This document shows, in pieces, positions 22,848 through 31,536 of a stretch of DNA of 44,806 nt (its first letter is position 1; each line of letters begins with the position of its first letter). The notes below the pieces were generated by a model. That model was given only the letters and a program-made list of their open reading frames with translations. It did not search any database and had not been told where the DNA came from. The position numbers and the translations under genes are program-made. Source of the DNA: Gammaproteobacteria bacterium (GTDB lineage: Bacteria > Pseudomonadota > Gammaproteobacteria > S012-40); assembly GCA_029884425.1 (NCBI GenBank), contig JAOUHV010000020.1, forward strand, positions 1 through 44,806. The letters run 5' to 3'.

Positions 22848-23303
22848 CTATTTGAGTTTGGCTTGGGCGCGCAGTTTGCTGCGGATGAACGCGTCGTGCT
22901 TGAGGTAAAGCAGGTCGCTGATTTTGCGCAGCAAATGCTCTTCGTATCGGTCGAGATTGCCGTCGGCGTAGGCGATGTCCCACAGATACTCCAGCAGCAG
23001 TTCGCGCTGCTCGGGGCTGAAGTGGCGGGTTATCAGCGAAGTGAATTGGTGATAATCGGTGGCATCGCCGCTTTCCTGGCGGGCCAGTTCGACCAGCTCG
23101 TGGGTTTGCTGTTCGCTGAGCGAAAACTTGGCTTGCAGCGACTCGATCAGTGTCTGATGTTCCGACTGGTATTCGCGGTCGTCGACACGCATGACCTCAA
23201 TCATCAGTGCCGCACTCGCCAGGTGCAGGCGATGCGTCTGATCAGTGCTGTCGCTGCTGTTTTGCAGGTGCTGGCTGAAGAAATCCTGGATGGCTTTGAG
23301 CAC
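22848..23303 (-). CDS. TerB-like domain protein
   Basis: This small all-helical protein (151 aa from a GTG at 23303 that is preceded by GGAGAG) has the TerB-like fold. Characteristic acidic segments occur twice: MIEVMRVDDREYQSEHQTLIESL and LWDIAYADGNLDRYEEHLLRKISDLLYL. TerB-like domains are metal- or partner-binding modules first seen in tellurite resistance operons; stand-alone forms like this are common and uncharacterised. It sits between the RRM protein gene and zapG on the same strand. Confidence 0.82.
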   Translation of the reverse strand: MLKAIQDFFSQHLQNSSDSTDQTHRLHLASAALMIEVMRVDDREYQSEHQTLIESLQAKFSLSEQQTHELVELARQESGDATDYHQFTSLITRHFSPEQRELLLEYLWDIAYADGNLDRYEEHLLRKISDLLYLKHDAFIRSKLRAQAKLK

Positions 23304-23325
23304 GCAATTCTCTCCGACGTGCCGG

Positions 23326-23832
23326 TTAGTCGCGTTTGTTGGCGCGGCTGACTTTGAGCTCGCGACCAAAGAAATCGGCGCCGTCGAGTTTGGCAACGAT
23401 GTTGTCGGCATCCACGGTGTTGACTTCGACAAAGCCATAACCTTTGGGCTTGCGGGTGGCGCGGTCGGTCACAATGCGGGCATTGATGATAGTGCCGTGC
23501 TCAGCGAACAGCTTCATCAAGTTGTGGCGATTGGCGCGAAATGCCAGGTTGCCAACGAACAGGGTTTCGGTTTCACCGTTGCTGCTGATGGGAGCAGCGG
23601 CGCGGCTGTCGGCGGTGTCATTTTTGGCTGCGCGGGCGGGTGCGCGGTTCGGTGCTTTGGCGGCCGGACGCGGACGGGTGTTGGCCGTGGCGATGATCAC
23701 TGTGGCAATGATGCCGCCCAGCAGTATGCCTAGGGACAAGGAACCTGCGGCTAGGCCGAGGACAGGCGCCAGGAAATAACTGGTGACCGCGATGATCGCT
23801 GTGATGGTCAGGGCTTTGGCTGCTGGAGTCAT
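23326..23832 (-). CDS. Membrane-anchored RNA-recognition-motif protein
   Basis: This 168-aa protein has two N-terminal hydrophobic helices (about residues 8-26 and 30-50), an Ala/Pro/Arg-rich linker (51-85) and one RRM domain. RNP2 is LFVGNL (91-96) and RNP1 is KGYGFVEV (130-137), both with the aromatic RNA-contacting residues. Bacterial RRM proteins are usually soluble; here the RRM would face the cytoplasm from a membrane hairpin. It is followed on the same strand by the TerB-like gene 22 bases on. RNA targets are unknown. Confidence 0.88.
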   Translation of the reverse strand: MTPAAKALTITAIIAVTSYFLAPVLGLAAGSLSLGILLGGIIATVIIATANTRPRPAAKAPNRAPARAAKNDTADSRAAAPISSNGETETLFVGNLAFRANRHNLMKLFAEHGTIINARIVTDRATRKPKGYGFVEVNTVDADNIVAKLDGADFFGRELKVSRANKRD

Positions 23833-24149
23833 ATGGGTTACTCAATTCGGGTTTCGGTTGGTGCTCGGGGCCTGGTACAACGCCGACTGTCGTTAATGGG
23901 CGCCATGCTAAAGGCGCGGATTATACCTGTATTTGCGGTGCGGCAATAGGTTGTTAGCCAAAATTGCTGATCTATAGCTGTAGATGAGTATTGCCCTGTA
24001 ACTGATTGTTCATCAAGGCAGGAGGGCTGGCGTCTGTAGCTGCCTCCGGTATAGCAGCGAAAATTGGATTGGTCATCTGTCGGGGGACTGGCATATAAGG
24101 GTGATTACAAGTACCATAGCGCGTTTTTTGAACACGGGTTAATCAACGC
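23833..24149. promoter_or_regulatory. Divergent intergenic region upstream of the RRM gene and miaB
   Basis: This 317-bp stretch has no gene. On the minus strand a TATAAT (23920-23925) lies about 90 bases before the RRM gene and may be its -10 box. On the plus strand TATAAG (24094-24099) with TTGGTC at 24069-24074 (19-bp spacer) may drive the miaB operon; both are weak matches at -35. Small inverted repeats are present but none looks like a known riboswitch. Confidence 0.35.
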
Positions 24150-25529
24150 ATGGCGGACAAGCTTTACATTCTTACCAATGGTTGCCAGATGAACGAGTAC
24201 GACTCCTCCAAAATGGCGGACGTGCTGGATCAAGCCTATGGCATGCAGGTGGTCGGAACGCCGGAAGAGGCCGATGTTTTGTTGCTAAATACCTGCTCGG
24301 TGCGCGAAAAGGCGCAGGAGAAGGTGTTTTCCCATCTGGGCCGCTGGCGCGAGCTGAAAGAAAAGCGTCCGGAATTGGTGATTGGCGTCGGTGGTTGCGT
24401 TGCCAGTCAGGAAGGCGAAGGCATTCGCACCCGTGCGCCGTTTGTCGACATTGTGTTCGGCCCGCAGACTCTGCACCGCCTGCCGGAAATGGTCAAATCC
24501 GTGCGCGAACAGCGCAAGCCCGTGGTTGATGTCAGTTTTCCCGAAATCGAAAAGTTTGATCGCCTGCCCGAGCCTCGTGCCGATGGCCCCAGTGCCTTTG
24601 TTTCTATCATGGAAGGTTGCAGCAAGTACTGCACGTTCTGCGTAGTGCCCTATACCCGTGGCGAAGAAGTTTCCCGACCTTTTGATGATGTGTTACTGGA
24701 AGTTTCCCAGCTGGCTGCCCAGGGTGTTCGCGAGGTCAATTTGCTGGGGCAAAACGTCAATGCTTACCGTGGCGCTACCCACGATGGTGGAGTTGCCGAT
24801 CTGGGTGATCTGATTCGCTTTGTGGCGGCGATTGAGGGCATCGGTCGTATTCGTTTCACCACATCGCACCCGGTGGAAATGAATGAGAACATTATCTCGG
24901 CCTTTGTCGATGTGCCGCAGTTGGTCAGCCATCTGCATTTGCCGGTGCAAAGTGGTTCCGACCGCATTCTGGCGCAGATGAAGCGTGGCCACACCGCACT
25001 GGAATACAAATCCAAAATTCGCAAGCTGCGCGCCGCGCGTCCTGACCTGTGCATGTCGTCGGATTTCATTATCGGTTTTCCGGGTGAGACCGATGCGGAT
25101 TTTGAAGCAACCATGAATTTAATCGCGGACGTGGGCTTTGATCTCTCGTTCAGTTTTATTTACAGCCCGCGTCCGGGGACGCCAGCGTCCGGTCTGCCGG
25201 ATGACGTGCCGGCGGACGTGAAAAAAGAGCGTCTGGCGCTTTTGCAGCAGCGCATCAATCAGCAGACGCAGGACATCAGCCGTCGCATGGTGGGAACTGT
25301 GCAGCGCATCCTGGTGGAAGGGCCGTCGAGAAAAGACCCCAACGAGCTGCGCGGACGCACTGAAAACAACCGTGTGGTCAACTTTCTCGGCGATGCGTGC
25401 TGGATCGGTAAATTCGTTGACGTGCGCATCGTCGACGCTCTCCCCAACTCGCTGCGTGGTGAGTTCGTGGCCGGTGAGGGTGAAAAAGCGTTTAAAATGG
25501 CCGCTAACTTAACAGAGACACTAGCTTGA
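24150..25529 (+). CDS. miaB: tRNA-2-methylthio-N6-dimethylallyladenosine synthase MiaB
   Basis: MiaB is a radical-SAM methylthiotransferase that adds a methylthio group to i6A37 of tRNAs reading UNN codons. The 459-aa product has the N-terminal UPF0004 domain with Cys12, Cys49 and Cys83 binding the auxiliary 4Fe-4S cluster, the radical SAM motif CSKYCTFC (157-164), and a C-terminal TRAM domain ([21 protein letters not shown]). All six cysteines are present. It heads the miaB-phoH-ybeY-ybeX-lnt operon; its stop overlaps the phoH start. Confidence 0.97.
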   Translation: MADKLYILTNGCQMNEYDSSKMADVLDQAYGMQVVGTPEEADVLLLNTCSVREKAQEKVFSHLGRWRELKEKRPELVIGVGGCVASQEGEGIRTRAPFVDIVFGPQTLHRLPEMVKSVREQRKPVVDVSFPEIEKFDRLPEPRADGPSAFVSIMEGCSKYCTFCVVPYTRGEEVSRPFDDVLLEVSQLAAQGVREVNLLGQNVNAYRGATHDGGVADLGDLIRFVAAIEGIGRIRFTTSHPVEMNENIISAFVDVPQLVSHLHLPVQSGSDRILAQMKRGHTALEYKSKIRKLRAARPDLCMSSDFIIGFPGETDADFEATMNLIADVGFDLSFSFIYSPRPGTPASGLPDDVPADVKKERLALLQQRINQQTQDISRRMVGTVQRILVEGPSRKDPNELRGRTENNRVVNFLGDACWIGKFVDVRIVDALPNSLRGEFVAGEGEKAFKMAANLTETLA

Positions 25530-26518
25530 AAGGTTTAGACTCAATTTTGAATTCCCCCGTATCGTCGACCCTGGACTTTCACCTCGAGCCAGTGGACAAC
25601 AGCCGATTGGCTAATCTTTGCGGCCAGTTTGGCGAACATCTCCGTCAAATCGAATCCCGTTTCGGGGTGCAGATCAATCACCGAGGCAATGCATTTCGCA
25701 TCGTGGGCGTCGCTGACGATGCTCAGGCGGCGGCGTTGGTGTTGCAAAATTTGTATGCTGATACAGTCAAAGAAAGTTTAACCCCGCAACGAGTGCAGTT
25801 GTCGCTACAGGAGGCAGGTGTGGAAGTATTGCGTGATCCCAGTGCCGAACACAGTGCGCCATTGGAGCTGGTGTTGCGGCAAAAAGTGGTGCGTGTGCGT
25901 GGTGCCAATCAGGCCAGATACATTCAGCGCATTCGTGAATACGATATCAATTTTGGCATCGGTCCGGCCGGTACGGGTAAAACCTATCTGGCGGTGGCTG
26001 CGGCAGTGGAAGCGCTGGAAGACGAACGCGTCAGTCGCATTATCCTGGCCCGTCCAGCGGTGGAAGCCGGCGAGCGTCTGGGCTTTTTGCCTGGTGACCT
26101 GGCGCAGAAAATCGATCCCTATTTGCGGCCGCTGTACGATGCGCTGTATGAAATGCTCGGTTTTGATCACGTTGCCAAACTGATAGAGCGTCACATTATT
26201 GAAGTGGCACCGCTGGCCTTTATGCGCGGTCGTACGCTCAATGATGCCTACATCATTCTCGACGAGGCGCAGAACACGACCCGCGAACAAATGAAAATGT
26301 TTTTGACGCGGATTGGCTTTGGTTCCAAGGTGATTGTTACCGGTGACGTTACCCAGACAGACTTGCCGGACAAACGTGCCTCAGGTCTGCTGCATGTCAC
26401 CACCATCCTCAAGGATGTCGAAGGTGTCAGCTTTACCATGTTTGAGAAAAAAGACGTGGTGCGTCATCCTCTGGTGCAGCGCGTGGTAGCCGCCTACGAA
26501 AAACACGAAAATGCTTGA
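25526..26518 (+). CDS. ybeZ: PhoH-like ATPase (YbeZ)
   Basis: This is a cytosolic PhoH-family NTPase that works with YbeY in RNA and ribosome metabolism. The protein of about 330 aa shows a KH-like N-terminal part ([24 protein letters not shown]) and the PhoH domain with Walker A GPAGTGKT (146-153) and Walker B IILDEAQN. The start is a TTG whose TG falls in the miaB stop (TTGA), so translation is coupled; a TTG seven codons later is also possible. The next gene, ybeY, overlaps by eight bases. Confidence 0.94.
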   Translation: MKGLDSILNSPVSSTLDFHLEPVDNSRLANLCGQFGEHLRQIESRFGVQINHRGNAFRIVGVADDAQAAALVLQNLYADTVKESLTPQRVQLSLQEAGVEVLRDPSAEHSAPLELVLRQKVVRVRGANQARYIQRIREYDINFGIGPAGTGKTYLAVAAAVEALEDERVSRIILARPAVEAGERLGFLPGDLAQKIDPYLRPLYDALYEMLGFDHVAKLIERHIIEVAPLAFMRGRTLNDAYIILDEAQNTTREQMKMFLTRIGFGSKVIVTGDVTQTDLPDKRASGLLHVTTILKDVEGVSFTMFEKKDVVRHPLVQRVVAAYEKHENA

Positions 26519-26960
26519 GCTGGATGTGCAGTTTGCCGTGGACACGGCGGGTTTGCCTGACGAGGCGCAACTGCGTCAGTGGGTGCAGGCCGCGCTGGCG
26601 GGCGCAGGCTATCACAAGCCAGCCGAAGTAAGCATTCGCATTACCGATGCCGCCGAGATTAGCCAACTGAATCGCGACTACCGTGGTAAAGATTACGCCA
26701 CCAACGTGTTGTCGTTTCCGATGGAATTACCCGAAGAATTAGATCTGCCGATGCTCGGTGATATTGTCGTTTGCGCCCAGGTGGTGGCGGACGAATCCCG
26801 CGAGCAGGACAAGGCGCTGATGGCGCATTGGGCCCACATGATCGTGCATGGCACGTTGCATTTGTTGGGTTTTGATCATATAACTGATAACGAAGCTGAG
26901 GAAATGGAAGGGCTGGAGCGTCAAATTCTGGCCACCCTTGGCTTCCCCGATCCCTACTAA
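26511..26960 (+). CDS. ybeY: Endoribonuclease YbeY
   Basis: YbeY is a metal-dependent RNase needed for 16S rRNA 3' maturation and ribosome quality control. The 149-aa protein has the full H-G-x-L-H-L-x-G-F-D-H motif with zinc ligands His113, His117 and His123, and the family segment [14 protein letters not shown]. It overlaps the PhoH-like gene by eight bases and is followed by ybeX. Confidence 0.97.
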   Translation: MLELDVQFAVDTAGLPDEAQLRQWVQAALAGAGYHKPAEVSIRITDAAEISQLNRDYRGKDYATNVLSFPMELPEELDLPMLGDIVVCAQVVADESREQDKALMAHWAHMIVHGTLHLLGFDHITDNEAEEMEGLERQILATLGFPDPY

Positions 26961-26974
26961 CATTAAGAAGAGAT

Positions 26975-27850
26975 ATGAAAGAAGGACGAAGTAGTAACGG
27001 CCTTGAAGGCCGTTCGTGGCTGGATAAAATCAGCCAGGTGTTTGGTGCCGAGCCCAAAGACCGAAATGACTTGATCGAAATTCTGCGTGATGCCGAACGC
27101 CGCGATTTGGTCGGCGGCGATGCCCTGGCGATGATTGAGGGGGTGATGCAGGTATCTGAGATGCAGGTGCGTGACATCATGATTCCCCGTTCGCAAATGG
27201 TGGTGGTGGAGCGCGATCAATCCCCAGAACAGTTCCTGCCCGTGATCATGGAGTCAGGACATTCCCGATTCCCTGTGATTGGCGACAGCCGCGACGAGGT
27301 GGTTGGCATTTTGTTGGCCAAAGACCTGTTGGGCTATTTTTCTACCCGCCAACAAGGCAGCGACAGCTTTGATATTCGCGACGTGATGCGTTTGCCGGCA
27401 TTTATTCCGGAGAGCAAACGTCTGAACGTGCTGCTCAAGGAATTCCGCGCCAAGCGTAACCACATGGCAATCGTGGTCGACGAATACGGCGGTGTTTCTG
27501 GTCTGGTGACTATCGAAGATGTACTCGAACAAATCGTCGGCGATATCGAGGATGAGTACGATGTCGACGAAGATAGCTACATCATGAAATACAGCGAGAA
27601 GAAATTCTCGGTGAAGGCGCTGACGCCAATTGATGAATTTAACGACTACTTTGGTAGCAAATTCTCTGATGAAGAATTCGATACCATTGGTGGTTTTGTC
27701 CTCAACCGTTTTGGTCATTTGCCCAGTCGTGGCGAAGTGGTACAGATCGACAAGTATCGCTTTGAAGTGTTGCGTGCGGACAACCGCCGCATCCACCTGT
27801 TGCAGCTGACCAAAGTCTCAAAAAATAAATCAGAAAAAATCAGTGAATAA
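26975..27850 (+). CDS. ybeX: CBS-domain transporter-associated protein YbeX/CorC
   Basis: This 291-aa cytosolic protein has two CBS domains (MIPRSQMVVVERDQ to FPVIGDSRDEVVGILLAKDLL, and MRLPAFIPESKRLN to VDEYGGVSGLVTIEDVLEQIVGDIEDEYD) and a C-terminal CorC_HlyC domain (GGFVLNRFGHLPSRGEVV). It lacks the membrane DUF21 part, as expected for CorC/YbeX. It has been linked to magnesium and cobalt efflux and to ribosome metabolism. AAGAAGAG precedes the ATG. It overlaps lnt by eight bases. Confidence 0.95.
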   Translation: MKEGRSSNGLEGRSWLDKISQVFGAEPKDRNDLIEILRDAERRDLVGGDALAMIEGVMQVSEMQVRDIMIPRSQMVVVERDQSPEQFLPVIMESGHSRFPVIGDSRDEVVGILLAKDLLGYFSTRQQGSDSFDIRDVMRLPAFIPESKRLNVLLKEFRAKRNHMAIVVDEYGGVSGLVTIEDVLEQIVGDIEDEYDVDEDSYIMKYSEKKFSVKALTPIDEFNDYFGSKFSDEEFDTIGGFVLNRFGHLPSRGEVVQIDKYRFEVLRADNRRIHLLQLTKVSKNKSEKISE

Positions 27851-29366
27851 TTCGTTGGCTTTTTTGCAGGGGCGCCGCGGCGACCTGACGGCGCTGCTTG
27901 CCGGTTTGATGCTGCCGATGGCATTTGCGCCGTTCAACATGTGGCCGCTGGCGGTTGTTTCGTTATTGATCCTGTTCATGGCCTGGCAGCAGGTGAGCGC
28001 CAAACGTGCGTTTTGGCGCGGCTGGCTGTTTGGCGTGGGCATGTTCACCATCGGTGTTTCCTGGGTGCATGTGTCGATGACACGGTTTGGCGGTGTGGAC
28101 GAGCTGTTGTCCATGGCGCTGACGCTGTTGTTTGCCTTGTTCCTGGCGCTGTTCCCGGCCTTGGCTGGCGGTCTGGCGCGACGCTTTAAGCGCGTCGAAC
28201 AGCAACCGTACCTGCAGCTGGTGGTGTTGATGCCCGTGCTGTGGGTGTTGCTGGAATGGGTCCGCAGCTGGATTTTCACCGGCTTTCCCTGGTTGACGGT
28301 GGGCTATTCGCAAATTGACAGTCCGTTGGCTGGTTGGGCGCCGGTGTTTGGCGTGTTTGGCTTGTCATTGTTTATCGCGATGTCAGCGGGACTGTTGGCG
28401 CTGATCTGGCTGCAGGGGCAGACGGTGCTCAGACGTACTGCGCCGGTGTTGGTGCTGCTGTGGTTGCTGCCACTGCTATTGATGCGGGTCGATTGGTCGA
28501 ACCCTGCCGGCGATCCCATCAGTGTCGCGCTGGTGCAGGGCAATGTCAGCCAGGATCAGAAGTGGTTGCCGGAGCAGCGCATTCCGACGCTGGATTTGTA
28601 CGCCAATCTCAGTCGTGAAAACTGGGGCACCGATTTGATCGTTTGGCCGGAAACCGCCGTGCCGGCGGTGTATCACCAGATCAAGCCGTTTTTGCATGCG
28701 GTAGCGCAGGAAGCGCGGATGAACGGCAGCGAAATGCTGGTCGGGATTCCGGTGTACGATCAGCGCACGAAGCATTTTTACAACAGCATGCTGAGTCTGG
28801 GTGGCGAAGAGTTATTTTACTTTAAACGTCATCTGGTGCCGTTTGGCGAGTACCTTCCGCTGCCGGATTTGCTGGGCGGTATTATCAACTTCTTCCAGAT
28901 TCCCATGTCGGATTTTGAACCTGGGGACTCAGAGGAAGCACCGCTGCTGCGACTGGTTGGCCACGAGGCGGGCATTTCCATCTGCTATGAGGATGTGTTC
29001 GGCAACGAGGTGATTGAGGCACTGCCATCGGCGGCGTTTTTGGTGAACGCCAGCAACGACGCCTGGTTCGGCGACTCCATGGCCCCACACCAGCATTTGC
29101 AGATTGCGCGGATGCGCTCGTTGGAAACGGCGCGCTACATGTTGCGATCCACCAACACCGGCGTATCGGCCATTATCGACGCCAAGGGACAGTTGTTAGC
29201 CACCTCGCCGCAGTTTGCGGTGCATGTGCTCAAAGGGGAAATCCAGCCCCTCACCGGCATGACGCCGTTTGCGGTATTCGGCAACCTGCCGGTCGTTATC
29301 TTCTGCGTGCTTGGCGTGCTGGCCCTGATTCTGGTCAGCGTGTTTCGTCGTCCCAAGAGCAATTAG
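27843..29366 (+). CDS. lnt: Apolipoprotein N-acyltransferase
   Basis: Lnt adds the third acyl chain to the N-terminal Cys of lipoproteins in the inner membrane. The 507-aa product has about seven membrane helices in the first 210 residues and in the final segment (LPVVIFCVLGVLALILVSVF). Between them is a periplasmic nitrilase-type domain with the catalytic triad Glu (VWPETAVP, near 268), Lys (in YFKRHLVPFGEYLP) and Cys (ISICYEDVFGNE, near 381). The start is a GTG inside the end of ybeX. It ends the operon and its tail overlaps a small convergent gene by 32 bases. Confidence 0.96.
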   Translation: MNNSLAFLQGRRGDLTALLAGLMLPMAFAPFNMWPLAVVSLLILFMAWQQVSAKRAFWRGWLFGVGMFTIGVSWVHVSMTRFGGVDELLSMALTLLFALFLALFPALAGGLARRFKRVEQQPYLQLVVLMPVLWVLLEWVRSWIFTGFPWLTVGYSQIDSPLAGWAPVFGVFGLSLFIAMSAGLLALIWLQGQTVLRRTAPVLVLLWLLPLLLMRVDWSNPAGDPISVALVQGNVSQDQKWLPEQRIPTLDLYANLSRENWGTDLIVWPETAVPAVYHQIKPFLHAVAQEARMNGSEMLVGIPVYDQRTKHFYNSMLSLGGEELFYFKRHLVPFGEYLPLPDLLGGIINFFQIPMSDFEPGDSEEAPLLRLVGHEAGISICYEDVFGNEVIEALPSAAFLVNASNDAWFGDSMAPHQHLQIARMRSLETARYMLRSTNTGVSAIIDAKGQLLATSPQFAVHVLKGEIQPLTGMTPFAVFGNLPVVIFCVLGVLALILVSVFRRPKSN

Positions 29367-29547
29367 CCGCCTGGCTTCCAGGCGCACAACCTGCCAGTTG
29401 CTGGTGTTGATGCCAGCGCTGGTAGCAGTCCAGCCCGAAATAATGTGAAACGTATTCGTCAGCCTCGGCGTTGTAGCCGACGCTGGCGGGTATTTCTTTG
29501 AGGCAGACATCGCATCTGAGTGAAGTGTTGTTTGTGACGGTGGCCAT
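29335..29547 (-). CDS. DUF3330 family small cysteine-rich protein
   Basis: The 70-aa product shows the DUF3330 pattern: LRCDVCLKEIP with a C-x2-C, then EADEYVSHYFGLDCYQRW. Proteins of this family are often found near metal or mercury resistance genes, and the cysteines may bind a metal. It has a very strong ribosome site (AAAGGAGG) before the ATG. Its last 32 bases overlap the end of lnt on the other strand. It is divergent from a small membrane protein gene. Function unknown. Confidence 0.85.
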   Translation of the reverse strand: MATVTNNTSLRCDVCLKEIPASVGYNAEADEYVSHYFGLDCYQRWHQHQQLAGCAPGSQAANCSWDDETR

Positions 29548-29588
29548 AAAACCTCCTTTGGCGAGCGACCCGGGGGTCGAAAAGAATA

Positions 29589-29626
29589 TAAGGTTATGCT
29601 AATATTTAATTTAGTACTACCTTATA
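29589..29626. promoter_or_regulatory. Inverted repeat between divergent small genes
   Basis: ATAAGGT (29589-29595) and ACCTTAT (29620-29626) form an inverted repeat around an AT-rich centre that itself has dyad symmetry (CTAA...TTAG). TATAGT at 29635-29640 may be the -10 box of the rightward gene, which would place the repeat over its -35 region. This looks like an operator, but no regulator gene is adjacent. Confidence 0.4.
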
Positions 29627-29667
29627 AAGCAAGTATAGTGCGCGGTTGGGCGCGAGGAGGCAAAAAA

Positions 29668-29889
29668 ATGACGTGGTTGGATAAATTACCGTTGTTCCCG
29701 CTGGTGGTGATTGCCATCATGCTGGCCCTGGCGCCCTTTGTGCCGGAGCCGCATTTGCTGGAAAAGCTGAAGATGTTGCTGGATGGCTCGCTGCAGCGGC
29801 CACTGGATATTTTTGACTTGCTGATGCATGCCACGCCGTTGTTGTTAGTGGTGATCAAGCTGATCAGACGCAACAAGGCTAAAAATTAA
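29668..29889 (+). CDS. Small two-helix membrane protein
   Basis: This 73-aa protein has two hydrophobic helices (LFPLVVIAIMLALAPFV and LLMHATPLLLVVIKLI) joined by an amphipathic stretch, PHLLEKLKMLLDGSLQRPLDIFD. Similar short proteins in pseudomonads and marine gammaproteobacteria are labelled RND transporter-like, without evidence of transport. The ATG at 29668 has GAGGAGG upstream. Its end overlaps the convergent exported-protein gene by 11 bases. Confidence 0.8.
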   Translation: MTWLDKLPLFPLVVIAIMLALAPFVPEPHLLEKLKMLLDGSLQRPLDIFDLLMHATPLLLVVIKLIRRNKAKN

Positions 29890-30256
29890 ATTTCAGGCCG
29901 ATCTGTTTGTTGTTGTTGACGAAGTTGAGCTGCATTCCCAGCGTGCTTAACTGAAAGGCGCGACGATACTTGTGCGGTATCAGGTAGGCCGCGCCGGTAT
30001 GCAGGATGGCTGTTCCTAAAAAGTAGGAATTCACCTCCGCCAGGCTGGGACAGCGGCCCAGCAGCAGGTTGGTTTCGGAGTAGCTGCCACCACTGTTGCA
30101 ATGCACCGAGATGTCGCGGGTTTGCCCCCAATCGGCAACGTGAGCGGTCAAATAGGCGCCCTGCCACATGCTGTCCTGGGTGCTCCACGCCTGTGCGGGA
30201 CTCATGACTAACCATCCTCCCAGGAACATGATCAGGAAACGCCAAGCTCGGTGCAT
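29879..30256 (-). CDS. Exported protein of unknown family, paralogue 1
   Basis: This 125-aa protein has a signal peptide (FLIMFLGGWLVMSPAQA). The mature part has the motif ADWGQTRDI, one Cys shortly after it and a second in LLLGRCPSLAEVNSYFLGTAILH, then RRAFQLSTLGMQLNFVNNNKQIGLKFNF. The two cysteines could form a disulfide. It is clearly paralogous to the gene at 30398-30781 in the same orientation, 141 bases upstream. A strong GGGAGGGG site precedes the ATG. Function unknown. Confidence 0.8.
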   Translation of the reverse strand: MHRAWRFLIMFLGGWLVMSPAQAWSTQDSMWQGAYLTAHVADWGQTRDISVHCNSGGSYSETNLLLGRCPSLAEVNSYFLGTAILHTGAAYLIPHKYRRAFQLSTLGMQLNFVNNNKQIGLKFNF

Positions 30257-30397
30257 AATCCCCCTCCCTTGATGTGTCGGTGGATATCCGAGTTGTCGAC
30301 ACAGGATTTGCCAGGACTAAGCACAAAAACTGCGAACTGGGTCACAGAACGCAGGATTTGGCCTTGCTGCGGATGAAATTGGCTATTGCATTGATTT

Positions 30398-30781
30398 TCA
30401 GAAGGAAATCTTCAGGCCGATTTTTTTGTTGTTATTGATGGAATTGATTTGCAAGGCGAGGGTGCCCACCTGGAACATGCGGCGATAGCGGGGTGACAGC
30501 GTTTGGGCGATTTTGTAGTGCAGCACGCCAGTGGTCAGAAAATACACGTCGACAGTGGTGGTAGACGGGCAGCTGCCCAATAAGGGATTTTTTTCGTAGT
30601 AGTTCAAATCGCCGTTGCAGTGGGCAGCGATGTCACGGGTTTGGCCCCAGTCGGCGAGGTGGACCGCCATGTAGGTGGCTTCCCAGGCGGTGTCGTGGTT
30701 GCTCCAGTTTTCGGCGTGGACGGGGGTGGTCATCATCAGCAAAATGCTCAATGCTGCAAGTTGACGACCTACATATCTCAT
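30398..30781 (-). CDS. Exported protein of unknown family, paralogue 2
   Basis: This 127-aa protein has a signal peptide (LAALSILLMMTTPVHA) and the same layout as its neighbour: LADWGQTRDIAAHC, NPLLGSCPSTTTVDVYFLTTGVLHY, a basic YRRMFQVGTLALQINSINNNKKIGLKISF ending. Shared features are the D-W-G-Q-T-R-D-I motif, two conserved Cys, L-L-G-x-C-P-S and the N-N-N-K-x-I-G-L-K end. GGGAG precedes the ATG. The two genes arose by tandem duplication. Function unknown. Confidence 0.8.
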   Translation of the reverse strand: MRYVGRQLAALSILLMMTTPVHAENWSNHDTAWEATYMAVHLADWGQTRDIAAHCNGDLNYYEKNPLLGSCPSTTTVDVYFLTTGVLHYKIAQTLSPRYRRMFQVGTLALQINSINNNKKIGLKISF

Positions 30782-30909
30782 CCCACATACTCCCTGCCCA
30801 AACCACGTGTAGTTAATTTCGGCTGGTGACAGGGAGTGATGAAAATTAAAACCGTGACTTGGTTCTCACTTTGAAGGCGGCAAGATGTTTCTGGTGGAAT
30901 ATTGGGCAA

Positions 30910-31536
30910 TTAGCCTTGTCGTGCCAGATAAGACATTAAAAACTCAAGAATTTCTACTCGGTTATAGGCTTCCTGCAGGTTGCGGCCCCAGACGGTGATG
31001 CCATGATCGCGAATCATCATTGCCGTCAGTTGACTGGGGTTGGTCTGGTAAAAGGCGCACATTTGCTCGGCGATGCGGGGAACTTCCAGAATGTTGTCGA
31101 ACACCGGCAGGTCAATTTCTGGATTCTGCTGCCAGATATTAAAGCCCTTGATCATTTCCAGCGCCGGCAGGCGCAGCAAACCATCACGGGCGAATTTTTG
31201 GGTGGCGATGACTGCGTCTACCGTGTGCACGTGCAGGCAGGCGCCGGCATCGCTGAACTGCTGGTAGATGACCTGATGAATGCAGGTTTCAGCCGAAGGT
31301 TTGTTGCCCTCGGCCAGTTGTTCGAGCATGTCGCCGCTGTGAATATCGACGCGGACGAAGTCGTTTTCATCGAGTTGGCCCTTGGGCTTGCCGCTGGCGG
31401 TCAGCCAAAAGCTGTCCTCGTCATGGCGTTTGCTCAGGTTGCCGGCGGTGCCGAACATCCAGCCGCGCTGGTGGAATTGTTTGCCTACCTGGGCCAATGC
31501 CTGTCTGGCTGGCATGTCATCGAAAGTCAGGGCCAT
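30910..31536 (-). CDS. mtnB: Methylthioribulose-1-phosphate dehydratase
   Basis: MtnB dehydrates 5-methylthioribulose-1-phosphate in methionine salvage. The 208-aa product belongs to the class II aldolase/adducin family and shows GTAGNLSKR, SGKPKGQL, the Glu-containing KPSAETCIHQ and zinc ligands in LHVHTVDA and IRDHGI. The start directly abuts the mtnX stop, so it is the last gene of the mtnD-W-X-B run. Confidence 0.93.
   Translation of the reverse strand: MALTFDDMPARQALAQVGKQFHQRGWMFGTAGNLSKRHDEDSFWLTASGKPKGQLDENDFVRVDIHSGDMLEQLAEGNKPSAETCIHQVIYQQFSDAGACLHVHTVDAVIATQKFARDGLLRLPALEMIKGFNIWQQNPEIDLPVFDNILEVPRIAEQMCAFYQTNPSQLTAMMIRDHGITVWGRNLQEAYNRVEILEFLMSYLARQG

Noticed and set aside
29366-29386. 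Hairpin after lnt as a terminator
   Set aside because: The 7-bp stem has no T-tract and lies inside the coding region of the DUF3330 gene.
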